Shown one piece after another: positions 25,915 to 34,309 of a stretch of DNA of 64,000 nt. Within the stretch, counting starts at the first letter, position 1, and the number at the start of each line of letters is the position of its first letter. The notes under the pieces are model-generated. The model had not been told where the DNA came from, ran no database searches, and was given only the letters and a program-made list of their open reading frames with translations. The position numbers and the translations under genes are program-made. Source of the stretch: Lacrimispora amygdalina (lineage in GTDB: Bacteria; Bacillota; Clostridia; Lachnospirales; Lachnospiraceae); contig NZ_OAOF01000009.1 of NCBI RefSeq assembly GCF_900205965.1, forward strand, positions 62,001 through 126,000, in the 5' to 3' direction.

Positions 25915-25930
25915 AACTTTTGTAACAATC
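25915..25930 (+). repeat. Candidate LsrR operator, lsrR side
   Basis: AACTTTTGTAACAATC, the partner of the element at 25685-25700 (14 of 16 identical, same orientation). It lies downstream of the lsrR promoter and just before the ribosome site, suited to autorepression. Confidence 0.45.
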
Positions 25931-25952
25931 TAAGAAACCGGAGAAGAACAGA

Positions 25953-26873
25953 ATGAATTACGAAGAATCCCTTATTGTCAAGACCGCATGGTACTATTAC
26001 ATTGAGAATATGACACAGCAAAAGATTTCGGAACGGCTTGGTATCTCCCGTATGAAGGTAATAAAACTGCTGGACAAAGCACGGCAGAACGGAGTAATAC
26101 AGTTTAAAATTTCACAGGAGCGCAGCCATCACCTGCAGGCCGAACAGGATCTGATTAAGAGATGGAATCTAAAAGATGCATTTGTAGTACCGGCTTCACC
26201 CGATGATTCCTGTGCAAATGATACAGTTGCCAAAGCTGCAGCCATGTACATCAATGATCGGATCACGGATAATACTTATATCAACATCGGTTATGGAGAC
26301 ACGTTAAGCCGGGTTTTAAACCATTTGGCTACAGTGACGGAAGCACCAGTTTCTGCCGTATCTCTGACCGGCGGAGTCAGCTATTATCTTCCTAATACAT
26401 TCTCAAGTGTTTTTAATGCAAAGCTTTATTTGTATCCTGCGCCATTAATTGTATCAACGAAGGAACTTCGTGATGCGATGCAAAGCGAGCCCTCTATTCA
26501 GGAAATCTCCCGAATGGTAAATCTGGCTTCGATGACAGTAATCAGCATCGGAGGACTGAAAGAAGATGCAACAATTATAAAAAATGGAATTTTCACCAAA
26601 AATGATTTTCTTTATCTTTCCATGCAGGGAGCTGTGGGGGACCTCTTAAGTCATTTTATTGACAAAGATGGGAATCCAGTTGAGACAGATATTGAAGAAC
26701 GGCTTTTAAGCACCCCTTTAACCACACTCCGCGCTCTTCCTAATGTAATTGGAGTAGCAGCAGGAAGCAGTAAGGTAAATGCAATCCGGGCTTCTTTAAA
26801 TGGAGGATATTTAAATACGCTGATTACAGATGAAGCCACCGCTTTAAGCCTGCTGGCAAAAGATCCCGGCTGA
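25953..26873 (+). CDS. lsrR: LsrR-like transcriptional regulator (SorC/DeoR type)
   Basis: A 306-residue regulator. Residues 1-55 are a helix-turn-helix domain (MTQQKISERLGISRMKVIKLL), and residues 60-306 a SorC-type sugar-phosphate-binding domain (NIGYGDTLSRVLNHL, VSLTGGVSYY, SIGGLKEDATI, GVAAGSSKVNAI). LsrR in enterics represses lsr genes until it binds phosphorylated AI-2 made by LsrK. It is transcribed divergently from lsrA and is followed by lsrK after 26 nt, so regulator and kinase share a transcript, as in E. coli lsrRK but in the opposite gene order. Start has CCGGAGAAGA upstream. Confidence 0.9.
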   Translation: MNYEESLIVKTAWYYYIENMTQQKISERLGISRMKVIKLLDKARQNGVIQFKISQERSHHLQAEQDLIKRWNLKDAFVVPASPDDSCANDTVAKAAAMYINDRITDNTYINIGYGDTLSRVLNHLATVTEAPVSAVSLTGGVSYYLPNTFSSVFNAKLYLYPAPLIVSTKELRDAMQSEPSIQEISRMVNLASMTVISIGGLKEDATIIKNGIFTKNDFLYLSMQGAVGDLLSHFIDKDGNPVETDIEERLLSTPLTTLRALPNVIGVAAGSSKVNAIRASLNGGYLNTLITDEATALSLLAKDPG

Positions 26874-26899
26874 TAACAAATCAAAATGGAGGTATCTGC

Positions 26900-28465
26900 A
26901 TGTCATCAAATTATCTTTTAGCTATTGACGCTGGAACCGGAAGTGTACGTGCCGTACTGTTTGACCAAAAAGGAAACCAGATTGCCTGTGTTCAGAAAGA
27001 ATGGGAGCACAGAGTGAACCCTCTCTATCCTGGAAGCATGGATTTTGACTGGATACATAACTGGGAGCTTGCCTGTGGCTGTATTTCACAGGTCATAGCA
27101 GGCAGCGCTGCAAATCCCCGGGACATTGCCGCAATATCCACAACCTGCATGAGAGAAGGCATCGTCCTCTATGATAAAGAGGGCAGCGAACTCTGGGCCT
27201 GTGCCAACGTCGACGCAAGAAGCAATGATGAAGTAGAACAGCTGATCCTCCATGATCCGGAACTGGAACGTATCTTGTACCGGGAATCCGGGCAGTCCTT
27301 CGCTTTAGATGCCATTCCACGACTACTCTGGGTAAAGAATAAACTGCCTGAAGTCTACGAAAAAACCGCTTACATAGGGATGTTTAATGACTGGCTTATC
27401 TATAAATTAACTGGAATTCTTGCTGTTGAGCCAAGTAATGGTTCCACCTCAGGACTATTTCACTTAAAATCCCGGACATGGAATCCCGAAATTAACCAAA
27501 GATGCGGCCTGCGGACCGATTTGTTTCCTCCTGTAAAAGAATGCGGTACTGTAATTGGAAAAACCATTTCCGGACTGGAACAGTCTGCGGGACTTTCAGA
27601 GGGAATTCCCGTCGTTGCAGGAGGCGGAGATGCCCAGTTAGGCTGCATCGGGGTAGGGGTTGTTAATTCAGGAGATGCAGCAGTATTTGGCGGAAGCTTC
27701 TGGCAATATGAATATAATACGGACACTCCTGTTATGGACCCTGACTGCAGGGTGCGGGTCAACTGTCATGCAATTCCATCTCTCTGGCAGTACGAAGCTC
27801 TGGCATTTAAGCCAGGATTGGTATTGCGCTGGTTCAGGGACAGCTTCTGCCTTGCAGAAAAAGAGACCGCACTGAGATCCGGAAGATCTGTTTATGATCT
27901 GATGAATGAAGAAGCCGAAAAGATACCTCCAGGCTGTTACGGCATGATGTGTGCATTTTCAGATATCATGAATTTTATTAACTGGAAGCATGCAGCCCCT
28001 ACCTTTTCTAATTTCCAACTTGATTCTGATAAATTTAATCATTATACCTTTTACCGGGCAATCCTGGAAAACACAGCCTTTATTACAAAAGGACATTTAG
28101 ATCTTGTAAAAAACACCACCGGACATTTTCCCGAAGAGATTACCTTTGCAGGAGGTGCTGCAAACAGCCGTCTCTGGGCACAGATTTTATCCGATGTTCT
28201 GGGGATTCCGGTTAACATTCCAAAAGTCAGGGAAGCCACCGCCTTAGGTGCCGCAATTCTTGCAGGCTACGGGATTGGTTTGTATGAGGACATATCACAA
28301 ACAGCAAAAGAGCTTGTTATTATAGAACAGCGCCTGACACCGGATATGAATAACAATAGAATCTACGAAAAAATGTTCAGAACATGGAAAGATTTTTACC
28401 ATACACAGCTGACACTTTGTGACCGGAAGATTACCAAAAATATGTGGATTGCACCAGGCTTATAA
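26900..28465 (+). CDS. lsrK: Autoinducer-2 kinase LsrK
   Basis: A 521-residue FGGY-family kinase that phosphorylates imported AI-2, trapping it and making the LsrR inducer. It follows LsrK more closely than sugar kinases: AIDAGTGSVRAVLFDQKGN, STTCMREGIVLYDKEG, ACANVDARSNDEV, VVAGGGDAQLGCIGVGVV, and the typical end MWIAPGL. The FGGY C-terminal signature region reads EEITFAGGAANSRLWAQILS. Length is as expected. RBS is GGAGG. It follows lsrR and precedes the cupin gene by 29 nt. Confidence 0.94.
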   Translation: MSSNYLLAIDAGTGSVRAVLFDQKGNQIACVQKEWEHRVNPLYPGSMDFDWIHNWELACGCISQVIAGSAANPRDIAAISTTCMREGIVLYDKEGSELWACANVDARSNDEVEQLILHDPELERILYRESGQSFALDAIPRLLWVKNKLPEVYEKTAYIGMFNDWLIYKLTGILAVEPSNGSTSGLFHLKSRTWNPEINQRCGLRTDLFPPVKECGTVIGKTISGLEQSAGLSEGIPVVAGGGDAQLGCIGVGVVNSGDAAVFGGSFWQYEYNTDTPVMDPDCRVRVNCHAIPSLWQYEALAFKPGLVLRWFRDSFCLAEKETALRSGRSVYDLMNEEAEKIPPGCYGMMCAFSDIMNFINWKHAAPTFSNFQLDSDKFNHYTFYRAILENTAFITKGHLDLVKNTTGHFPEEITFAGGAANSRLWAQILSDVLGIPVNIPKVREATALGAAILAGYGIGLYEDISQTAKELVIIEQRLTPDMNNNRIYEKMFRTWKDFYHTQLTLCDRKITKNMWIAPGL

Positions 28466-28494
28466 AGAGAAGTGAATAAAAGGAGAAATCAAAT

Positions 28495-28845
28495 ATGTAT
28501 ATAATAAATGAATCAGAAAAAGAATACCGCTTTGGAGACAGCGGACCCAAATATCTGATGAAAGGTCCACGAATGAATTTTGCAGTGGTACAGTTTCAGC
28601 CCGGTGAGGATTTCATCGCACATTACCACAATGTAATGGAAGAGAATTTTTTCATCCTGGAAGGAGAAATAAAGATTGTTGTAGACGGAGTAACTTATCA
28701 CTTAAAACAAGGAGATTTCATACATATTGAACCAACAGAGACCCATTACTGCTTTAATCCGTTTCAGACCAGTGTGAAAATGATCTCCACTCTGGCACCC
28801 TATCAGGAGTCTGATAAAGTGGAGCTGAAAGATGATACGTTTTAA
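28495..28845 (+). CDS. Small single-domain cupin in the AI-2 operon
   Basis: A 116-residue cupin. Motif 1 is HYHNVMEENFFILEGE and motif 2 GDFIHIEPTETHYCF; the His/Glu/His metal ligands of cupins are present. It is the last gene of lsrR-lsrK-cupin, 29 nt after lsrK, with AAAGGAG before the start and a terminator behind. Cupins include isomerases and sugar epimerases, and the locus has lsrF but no lsrG, whose product isomerises AI-2 phosphate before LsrF. A role in that step is therefore attractive but is inference; it could equally be a sensor or unrelated isomerase. It is not an LsrG (antibiotic-monooxygenase fold) protein. Confidence 0.85.
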   Translation: MYIINESEKEYRFGDSGPKYLMKGPRMNFAVVQFQPGEDFIAHYHNVMEENFFILEGEIKIVVDGVTYHLKQGDFIHIEPTETHYCFNPFQTSVKMISTLAPYQESDKVELKDDTF

Positions 28846-28862
28846 TTAAAATAAGCTAACAT

Positions 28863-28902
28863 AACGGCATCTTCTCTCAATATGGGAAGGTGCCGTTTTT
28901 TC
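28863..28902 (+). terminator. Terminator after the lsrRK-cupin operon
   Basis: ACGGCA with TTCTC pairs with GGGAA and TGCCGT, followed by six T (28896-28901). It ends the plus-strand AI-2 unit and faces the AEC transporter stop at 28924. Confidence 0.8.
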
Positions 28903-28923
28903 ATTCTTATTATATTTATTAAA

Positions 28924-29841
28924 TCACAGTACCAGGCACCACAACGGAATGGTCACAAGGGACAAGAGGGTTGTCACAACCACGCATTTGGTAGCAAAAA
29001 TGTAGTCTCCGTCGTATTTTGCTGCCAGTATGGCTGTGGTGCTTCCTGCCGGCATTCCAGTCAGCAATACCGATACCCCTGATATCAGCTGGGTTACAGG
29101 AAACAGGCGGCAGAAGATAAAAACAAGAAAGGGGATAAAAAACAGACGGATCAACGTATATTTCATAATCCCTTTATCAAAGATACTTCCTGCTTTCACC
29201 TCTGCAAGAATGGTTCCGATCAGCACCATGGAAACAGTTGTGGTACAGCTGCCCACATTTCGAATGGTATTTTCTATAAATTCCGGCATTGACAGCTGGG
29301 TAATCATAAAAAACAAACCGATATATACCGCAACGATACAAGGGTGGGTAAGAACCTTTTTCACCACCGTCTTCCGGTCCGGACTTTCTGTAAAATAAGA
29401 GACACCTGCAGACCACATGACAATTCTCTGTGGAACGAGAAAAATGGAGGCATACATCAGACCTTCTGCTCCGTAGATCCCTTCTGCAATCGGATTTCCC
29501 ATAAACCCGGCATTGGAGCAGACGGTTCCGTACTGCAACACCTTCTTTCGCCGTTCCGGTTCTTTTTTATAAAAGGTATTCGCGATAATCAGACAGCCAA
29601 ACTGAATCAGCGTGGCAATGAACAGTATGACTGCAAACCCCTTTAAAATATCCAGATTAAATTCAATGAGAAAGGAACTGATTATGTTACATGGCAGGAT
29701 CAGATCAATAACCAGATCTGTCAGCACCTGTTTTGCACTGTCCGGAAGAATTCCCAGTTTCCGTAAAACCACTCCGCACGCAACCAGTAAAAACAGCATA
29801 CCCTGCAGGTTTAATAAACTGCTATTTATCATATTTATCAC
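28924..29841 (-). CDS. AEC-family transporter
   Basis: A 305-residue integral membrane protein with about ten hydrophobic segments in two halves, typical of the auxin efflux carrier / bile-acid-like AEC family. Members export or import small organic acids such as malate or malonate. Recognisable parts are LRKLGILPDSAKQVLTDLVIDLILPCNI near the start, and SVLLTGMPAGSTTAILAAKYDGD near the end. Its start overlaps the stop of the GltD-like oxidoreductase by 4 nt, so the two are coupled. The substrate is not evident. Confidence 0.85.
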   Translation of the reverse strand: MINMINSSLLNLQGMLFLLVACGVVLRKLGILPDSAKQVLTDLVIDLILPCNIISSFLIEFNLDILKGFAVILFIATLIQFGCLIIANTFYKKEPERRKKVLQYGTVCSNAGFMGNPIAEGIYGAEGLMYASIFLVPQRIVMWSAGVSYFTESPDRKTVVKKVLTHPCIVAVYIGLFFMITQLSMPEFIENTIRNVGSCTTTVSMVLIGTILAEVKAGSIFDKGIMKYTLIRLFFIPFLVFIFCRLFPVTQLISGVSVLLTGMPAGSTTAILAAKYDGDYIFATKCVVVTTLLSLVTIPLWCLVL

Positions 29842-31061
29842 TCTTCTTTAGATTTCATATATTCATCCATGGCTTCTGCCACTGTCTTTGAGTAAGCCAC
29901 AGCCTCCACAACCGTTCTGGCACCTAGTACCACATCTCCAGATGCGAAGATACCGGGAATGGTTGTCTGCCCCTTGTCATCCGTCATAAGAAGACCGTTC
30001 TGACTGGCTTTTAAGCCCTCGGTTGTATTAACCAGCTTGCTCTTTGGCCCCTGGCTGACTGAAATGATGGTGGAATCTGCAAAAATCTGCACCCGATCCT
30101 CCCCCAGTCCTGCCGGTTTCCCTTCTTCATCATGGAGAACCTTCCCAAAGACAGGGCCATCATCTGTAATTTCCATGATCTGCATACCAAACTGAAAGTC
30201 CGCACCATCCAGTCTGGCATAGGCCATTTCATGCTCACTGGCAGTGCCTGACGTTCCTCTTGCATAAAGAGTCACCTTTCTGGCACCATGGCGGATTGCT
30301 GTTCTGGCTACATCCATGGCTGAATTGCCCATTCCGATGATAGCTATTGTTTCTCCCAGATGATAGGCGTCGGGATTTGCCAGATAATCGATGGCATAAT
30401 GGACATTGCCCAGGGATTCCCCTTTGACTCCCAGGGTTTTAGGTCTCCACACACCGGTTCCGATGAAGATGCTCTGATATCCATCACGGATTAAATCCTT
30501 AATTTCCAGTGCCGTTCCGATAGCTGTATTGGGACGTATCTTCACTCCGATCTCCAGAAGCTTTTTCTTATATCGTTCCAATATGGACTTTGGAAGACGG
30601 AATTCAGGAATTCCATACTGCAAAACGCCGCCCACCTTATCTCTGGCATCAAAAATCGTTACGCTGTATCCCTTCTTTGTCAGCAGGATTGCTATGGTGA
30701 TCCCCGCCGGTCCTGCACCAATTACTGCTACCTTCTTTCCATTTTTCGGCATACAATCAATTTTTAACTGGTCGAAAACGGTATCGGAAATATAGTTCTC
30801 AATGCTGCTGATATGAACCGGCTGTCCTTTCTTTCCCAATATACAGTGGCCTTCACACTGCTTTTCGTGATTGCATACCAGGGAGCAGACTAAAGACAAG
30901 GGATTATTTTCAAAAACCATCTCCCCTGCTTTGTTTAAATCTCCCTCTTTGAACGCCTGAATCATCTGGGGAATTGCTGTTTGTATGGGACAGCCTTGCC
31001 TGCATAAAGGTTTTTTGCAGTTTAGACATCTGTTTGCTTCATCAATAACATGTACAGCCAT
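29838..31061 (-). CDS. NAD(P)-dependent FAD oxidoreductase, glutamate synthase small subunit-like
   Basis: A 407-residue protein of the GltD / dihydropyrimidine dehydrogenase N-domain type. The N-terminal Fe-S domain carries CLNCKKPLCRQGCP and a second cysteine group CSLVCNHEKQCEGHC. An FAD-binding Rossmann motif follows (VAVIGAGPAGITIAI, about residue 110), then an NAD(P)-binding one (AIIGMGNSAMDVA), and the closing FAD motif GIFASGDVVLGARTV. Such proteins pass electrons from NAD(P)H to a partner. There is no glutamate synthase large subunit next to it, so it may act with another partner or be a stand-alone transhydrogenase-like enzyme. It is the first gene of a pair with the AEC transporter. 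Confidence 0.85.
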   Translation of the reverse strand: MAVHVIDEANRCLNCKKPLCRQGCPIQTAIPQMIQAFKEGDLNKAGEMVFENNPLSLVCSLVCNHEKQCEGHCILGKKGQPVHISSIENYISDTVFDQLKIDCMPKNGKKVAVIGAGPAGITIAILLTKKGYSVTIFDARDKVGGVLQYGIPEFRLPKSILERYKKKLLEIGVKIRPNTAIGTALEIKDLIRDGYQSIFIGTGVWRPKTLGVKGESLGNVHYAIDYLANPDAYHLGETIAIIGMGNSAMDVARTAIRHGARKVTLYARGTSGTASEHEMAYARLDGADFQFGMQIMEITDDGPVFGKVLHDEEGKPAGLGEDRVQIFADSTIISVSQGPKSKLVNTTEGLKASQNGLLMTDDKGQTTIPGIFASGDVVLGARTVVEAVAYSKTVAEAMDEYMKSKEE

Positions 31062-31254
31062 AATTTATTTTCCTTTCTTTCGTGGTCTCTATCATTCGTT
31101 TCAGTATCCATTGTTTTTACATTGCACATTGTATACAATTCAATATGCTGAACTCATTCTATCACACTCAAAATCAGAAAAGCAATAGTCCGTGAACATG
31201 TATAAAAAAAATAAATTATGTCAAAAAAATATCGATTTTTATGGGCTTTCTATT

Positions 31255-31322
31255 GAAAAAAAGAGAATTCAAAGCCTTTGTTCACCCAGAAAACAGGCAG
31301 CAAAAAACCTTAAATTCTCTTA
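31255..31322 (-). terminator. Terminator after apt
   Basis: On the minus strand AAGAGAATTTAAGG pairs with CTTTGAATTCTCTT with two mismatches, followed by seven T. The loop is long (about 35 nt). It lies just past the apt stop at 31331. Confidence 0.6.
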
Positions 31323-31330
31323 TAAAGTGA

Positions 31331-31855
31331 TTATTTACCCTCGTAGGTAATCATCGCTTCCACATCATAACCGGTCAGTCTGTCTCTGCCATTTAATCCC
31401 GCAAGTTCCATGATAAAACAGATTTTAACCACTTCACCGCCAAGCTCTTCCACCAGCTTAATGATGGCTTCAATGGTTCCTCCGGTAGCAATCAGGTCGT
31501 CAATGATAACCACCTTCTGTCCCGGTTTAATGGAGTCTTTATGGATCTCCACAGTTGCTTTGCCGTATTCCAGTTCATAATCAGCAGAAAGAACTTCTCT
31601 GGGAAGCTTTCCCTTCTTACGGACAGGTATAAAGCCCTTGTGTTCTGCATAGGCAACCGGAACTCCAAAAATAAAGCCTCTGGACTCAGGCCCTATTACA
31701 GAATCATATTCCACTCCTTTTAACATCTGACGAATACCGTCCACAGCCATAGTCAGTCCGTCCGGGTCTTCCAGAATGGTAGTCACATCACGGAATACAA
31801 TTCCTGCCTCCGGAAAATCCGGAATGCTTGTGACATAATCTTCTAATTTCTTCAT
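31331..31855 (-). CDS. apt: Adenine phosphoribosyltransferase
   Basis: A 174-residue enzyme that joins adenine to PRPP to give AMP. The PRPP-binding motif VVIIDDLIATGGTIEA is clear, and the family features IPDFPEAGIVFRDVT at the N-terminus and GPESRGFIFGVPVAY are present. In many Firmicutes apt sits next to rel; here about 12 kb (lsr locus, AEC transporter, oxidoreductase, add) separates them. Transcribed alone, with a terminator behind. Confidence 0.96.
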   Translation of the reverse strand: MKKLEDYVTSIPDFPEAGIVFRDVTTILEDPDGLTMAVDGIRQMLKGVEYDSVIGPESRGFIFGVPVAYAEHKGFIPVRKKGKLPREVLSADYELEYGKATVEIHKDSIKPGQKVVIIDDLIATGGTIEAIIKLVEELGGEVVKICFIMELAGLNGRDRLTGYDVEAMITYEGK

Positions 31856-31969
31856 CTTCTATCCCTCATAATCATAAAATTTTCCCGCAGCTTATCACGC
31901 CGACCCACCTATTATAGCGCAAAGAGACTTCACAGGCAAATATTGTTTTATATTCTTATTATATTCCGT

Positions 31970-32857
31970 CTAGCTTCTTGGGTGCGCCCCGGCATAGGTA
32001 CGGTGCACCGTATCCTTCTGGGCATAATTCATATACATCTGTGTGGTAGCCATATCAGAATGTCCAAGCATGGCCTGTACTGCGTGAATATCTGCGCCGT
32101 TGCGCAGCAGATGGGCAGCAAATGAATGTCTCAGTGTATGAGGAGTAATATCCGACTGAATACCTGCCTTATCTCCATAAAACTTAATGATCTTCCAAAA
32201 ACCCTGACGGCTCATGGGTTTCCCGCTGCAATTGGTAAACAGCCAGTCCGATTCCTGTCCTTTTAAAAGAGCATGTCTGCCCCGTTCCATGTATGCAGAC
32301 AGAGCCAGCTTTGCCACCTTTCCAAAAGGTATCATCCGTTCCTTATGCTCGTCCCTGCATGTGATATAGCCCACGGTCAGATTCACGTCTTTGCTGGTCA
32401 GATGAATCAGTTCTGACACCCGGATTCCCGTAGCATACAAAAGCTCCAGCATGGCGCGGTCTCTCAGCTCTTTGGGGGAATCCCCGCTTGGCTGGCTTAA
32501 GAGGCAGTTCACCTCATCTACGGTCAATATGGTAGGCGCTTTCTTTTCAACCTTAGGTGCCTTTAAAAGCTCAGCCGGATCTTTCGAAATCAGTCCTTCC
32601 CTGCATTCATAATGGAAAAATGCTTTCATGGAAGCCAGACAGCGTGAAATGGTAGTGGTAGCCCTGCCCTCTTTTTCCAGAAACAGGATATAGGAATTCA
32701 GACTGGTCTTCGTCACCTTATCCACTTCCTTAATTCCCTGCTCCCCCAAAAAAGAAGCCATCTGAATTAAATCTCTCTGGTATGACACCTCAGTGTTTTT
32801 TGATGTTTTTTTGATCTCTCTCAAATAAATTATAAAATGATTAATTTCGGCTACCAT
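31970..32857 (-). CDS. xerD: Tyrosine recombinase XerD-like
   Basis: A 295-residue site-specific recombinase of the XerC/XerD type, which resolves chromosome dimers at dif with FtsK. The N-terminal SAM-like core-binding domain is residues 1-85. The catalytic domain shows the full set: Arg in ATGIRVSELIHL, HTLRHSF, LGHSD and the nucleophile in TQMYMNY, ending with AGAHPRS as in XerD. I chose ATG at 32857 with AGGGG 8-9 nt upstream; this gives standard XerD length, while the open frame extends to 32950. Position beside spoIIM and a NUDIX gene supports a housekeeping role and not a phage integrase. Confidence 0.9.
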   Translation of the reverse strand: MVAEINHFIIYLREIKKTSKNTEVSYQRDLIQMASFLGEQGIKEVDKVTKTSLNSYILFLEKEGRATTTISRCLASMKAFFHYECREGLISKDPAELLKAPKVEKKAPTILTVDEVNCLLSQPSGDSPKELRDRAMLELLYATGIRVSELIHLTSKDVNLTVGYITCRDEHKERMIPFGKVAKLALSAYMERGRHALLKGQESDWLFTNCSGKPMSRQGFWKIIKFYGDKAGIQSDITPHTLRHSFAAHLLRNGADIHAVQAMLGHSDMATTQMYMNYAQKDTVHRTYAGAHPRS

Positions 32858-33076
32858 TTCAATATCCCCTGACCTTCCGGTTTCAAAAAATGCCCTAAAA
32901 TGCGGCTTCTTCCTAACATTATATAGACTATTTTCGATAAAATCAAACACATTTTTTCAGCGAAAAAAGCACTTAACATAATATATACTAGATATTGGTA
33001 GCATGCTCCCTGATTTCGCAAGATATGGTAACTTTTGGTGAATCATTTTTCTTTATTTTTTTTGAGATTTCCCTGA

Positions 33077-33679
33077 TTACAGGACGTATTTTAAGAAAAT
33101 GGGATTAATCCAGGTTTCCAGAGCACTTCCCGCTACAGAAAAAAGCAGGATGAAAATCAGGGCAGCTGCACGAAATCGTTTTCCCTTCTGTGCCCCCCAA
33201 TACAGGATAAGCACCCACAGCGGCAGATAGCAGAGCCATTGCGGCATCACTGTCATAAAGAAAAAAGGAAGTCCCATCAGGCCCTTTTGTACAGTAATGA
33301 CAGACATGATAAATCCCATGGAAAATCCAAGTCCTGCCGTAAGAAGGCAATATAAAATAACGGCATATGCCGTCATGCCTATGAGCCATGCTATAAATAT
33401 CTCAATCAGTCTCTGCCTTAAGACTGCTCCGAAAAGCCCGATACTCTCCTGTCCGCCGACACTTCTGCTTCCGTCTAAAAGTCCTAAATAGTAAACGGCT
33501 TCATTCTCAAAATAAGAGTACCAGAAATTGGCAATAACTGTTCCTGCCATTAATCCGATAAAAAAGCAGATCAGATAACGGTCATCTGCCCTGATTCCGG
33601 TTGATACAGGAATATAACGGCTGCTTCCTGCAGCTCTCCTCTTTAGTATGTATCTTAATTGCCGGATATAACCAGACAT
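33077..33679 (-). CDS. spoIIM: Stage II sporulation protein M
   Basis: A 200-residue membrane protein with about five hydrophobic segments. SpoIIM works with SpoIID and SpoIIP in peptidoglycan remodelling during engulfment of the forespore. The family region includes FFIGLMAGTVIANFWY, a long loop, LIGMTAYAVILYC, and GLGFSMGFIMSVI. I chose ATG at 33679, which follows GGGGGGA; the frame stays open to 33706. It indicates a spore-former and lies in the common order NUDIX-spoIIM-xerD. Confidence 0.88.
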   Translation of the reverse strand: MSGYIRQLRYILKRRAAGSSRYIPVSTGIRADDRYLICFFIGLMAGTVIANFWYSYFENEAVYYLGLLDGSRSVGGQESIGLFGAVLRQRLIEIFIAWLIGMTAYAVILYCLLTAGLGFSMGFIMSVITVQKGLMGLPFFFMTVMPQWLCYLPLWVLILYWGAQKGKRFRAAALIFILLFSVAGSALETWINPIFLKYVL

Positions 33680-33738
33680 AAAAATCCCCCCTACAGGTCT
33701 TGTCATAATTTATGCCTGCAGAGGGTCTGTTTATTCCC

Positions 33739-34287
33739 TTAATTTACACAGTACTTTCTGGCATATGCCATAATCGCTGCAATGGTCTTTCCATCGGTAA
33801 TCTCTCCCTGGTAGATCATATCCTCCAGATCCTTTACCGCCCATTCCTCAACTTCGATATACTCATCCTCATCTAAGTTCTGCCTGGAAGGCTCTAAATC
33901 CCGTGCCACAAAGATATCAATCACTTCATCACAGAATGCAACCGTGGTATTAACTCTTATAAGAAATTCCATCTTCTGTTTTTCTGTCTTATATCCTGTT
34001 TCCTCTTCCAGCTCCCTGTGGGCACAGTCAATCTTTGGTTCCTCAGGAGAATCAAGGGCTCCCGCCGGAATCTCCAGAGTATACATGTCCAGTGCATTGC
34101 GGTACTGTCTGACCATAAGAAGATTTCCATCTTTTGTAACCGGAACCACAGCTGCTGCCCCATTATGGTGAATGAAATCCCAGTGTGCCAGATGTCCGTT
34201 CGCATCTACTGTATCTTCATAAATTTTCAAAATGTTTCCCTTATATTTCAGGGTTCTCTCCAATCGTTTTACCGGAATCTGATCCAT
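33739..34287 (-). CDS. NUDIX hydrolase, ADP-ribose pyrophosphatase type
   Basis: A 182-residue protein. The NUDIX box reads GALDSPEEPKIDCAHRELEE with TGY after it; there is one residue more than the standard spacing between the first Gly and the first Glu. Upstream parts VPVTKDGNLLMVRQYRNALD match ADP-ribose pyrophosphatases, which split ADP-ribose to AMP and ribose 5-phosphate. ATG at 34287 is chosen as AAAGGAG precedes it by 5-8 nt. It lies 22 nt after proC and may share its transcript. Confidence 0.88.
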   Translation of the reverse strand: MDQIPVKRLERTLKYKGNILKIYEDTVDANGHLAHWDFIHHNGAAAVVPVTKDGNLLMVRQYRNALDMYTLEIPAGALDSPEEPKIDCAHRELEEETGYKTEKQKMEFLIRVNTTVAFCDEVIDIFVARDLEPSRQNLDEDEYIEVEEWAVKDLEDMIYQGEITDGKTIAAIMAYARKYCVN

Positions 34288-34309
34288 ATCGGTTCTCCTT
34301 TCCTTTGTC

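Larger units (their letters stand above)
25645..25952. promoter_or_regulatory. Divergent lsrA / lsrR control region
   Basis: This 308-nt non-coding stretch separates the two lsr transcription units. It holds a promoter for each side (25704-25732 minus, 25854-25882 plus), a near-identical 16-bp element in the leader of each unit (25685-25700 and 25915-25930), and a palindrome at 25752-25767. The central part is very AT-rich. LsrR is the expected repressor of both units, released by phosphorylated AI-2. Confidence 0.75.

Noticed and set aside
28495..28845. Gene after lsrK as LsrG
   Set aside because: It has both cupin motifs with metal ligands; LsrG has a different fold without them.
31970..32857. 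Tyrosine recombinase as sign of an integrated element
   Set aside because: Length, motifs and the spoIIM/NUDIX neighbours fit housekeeping XerD; no attachment repeats or phage genes are near.
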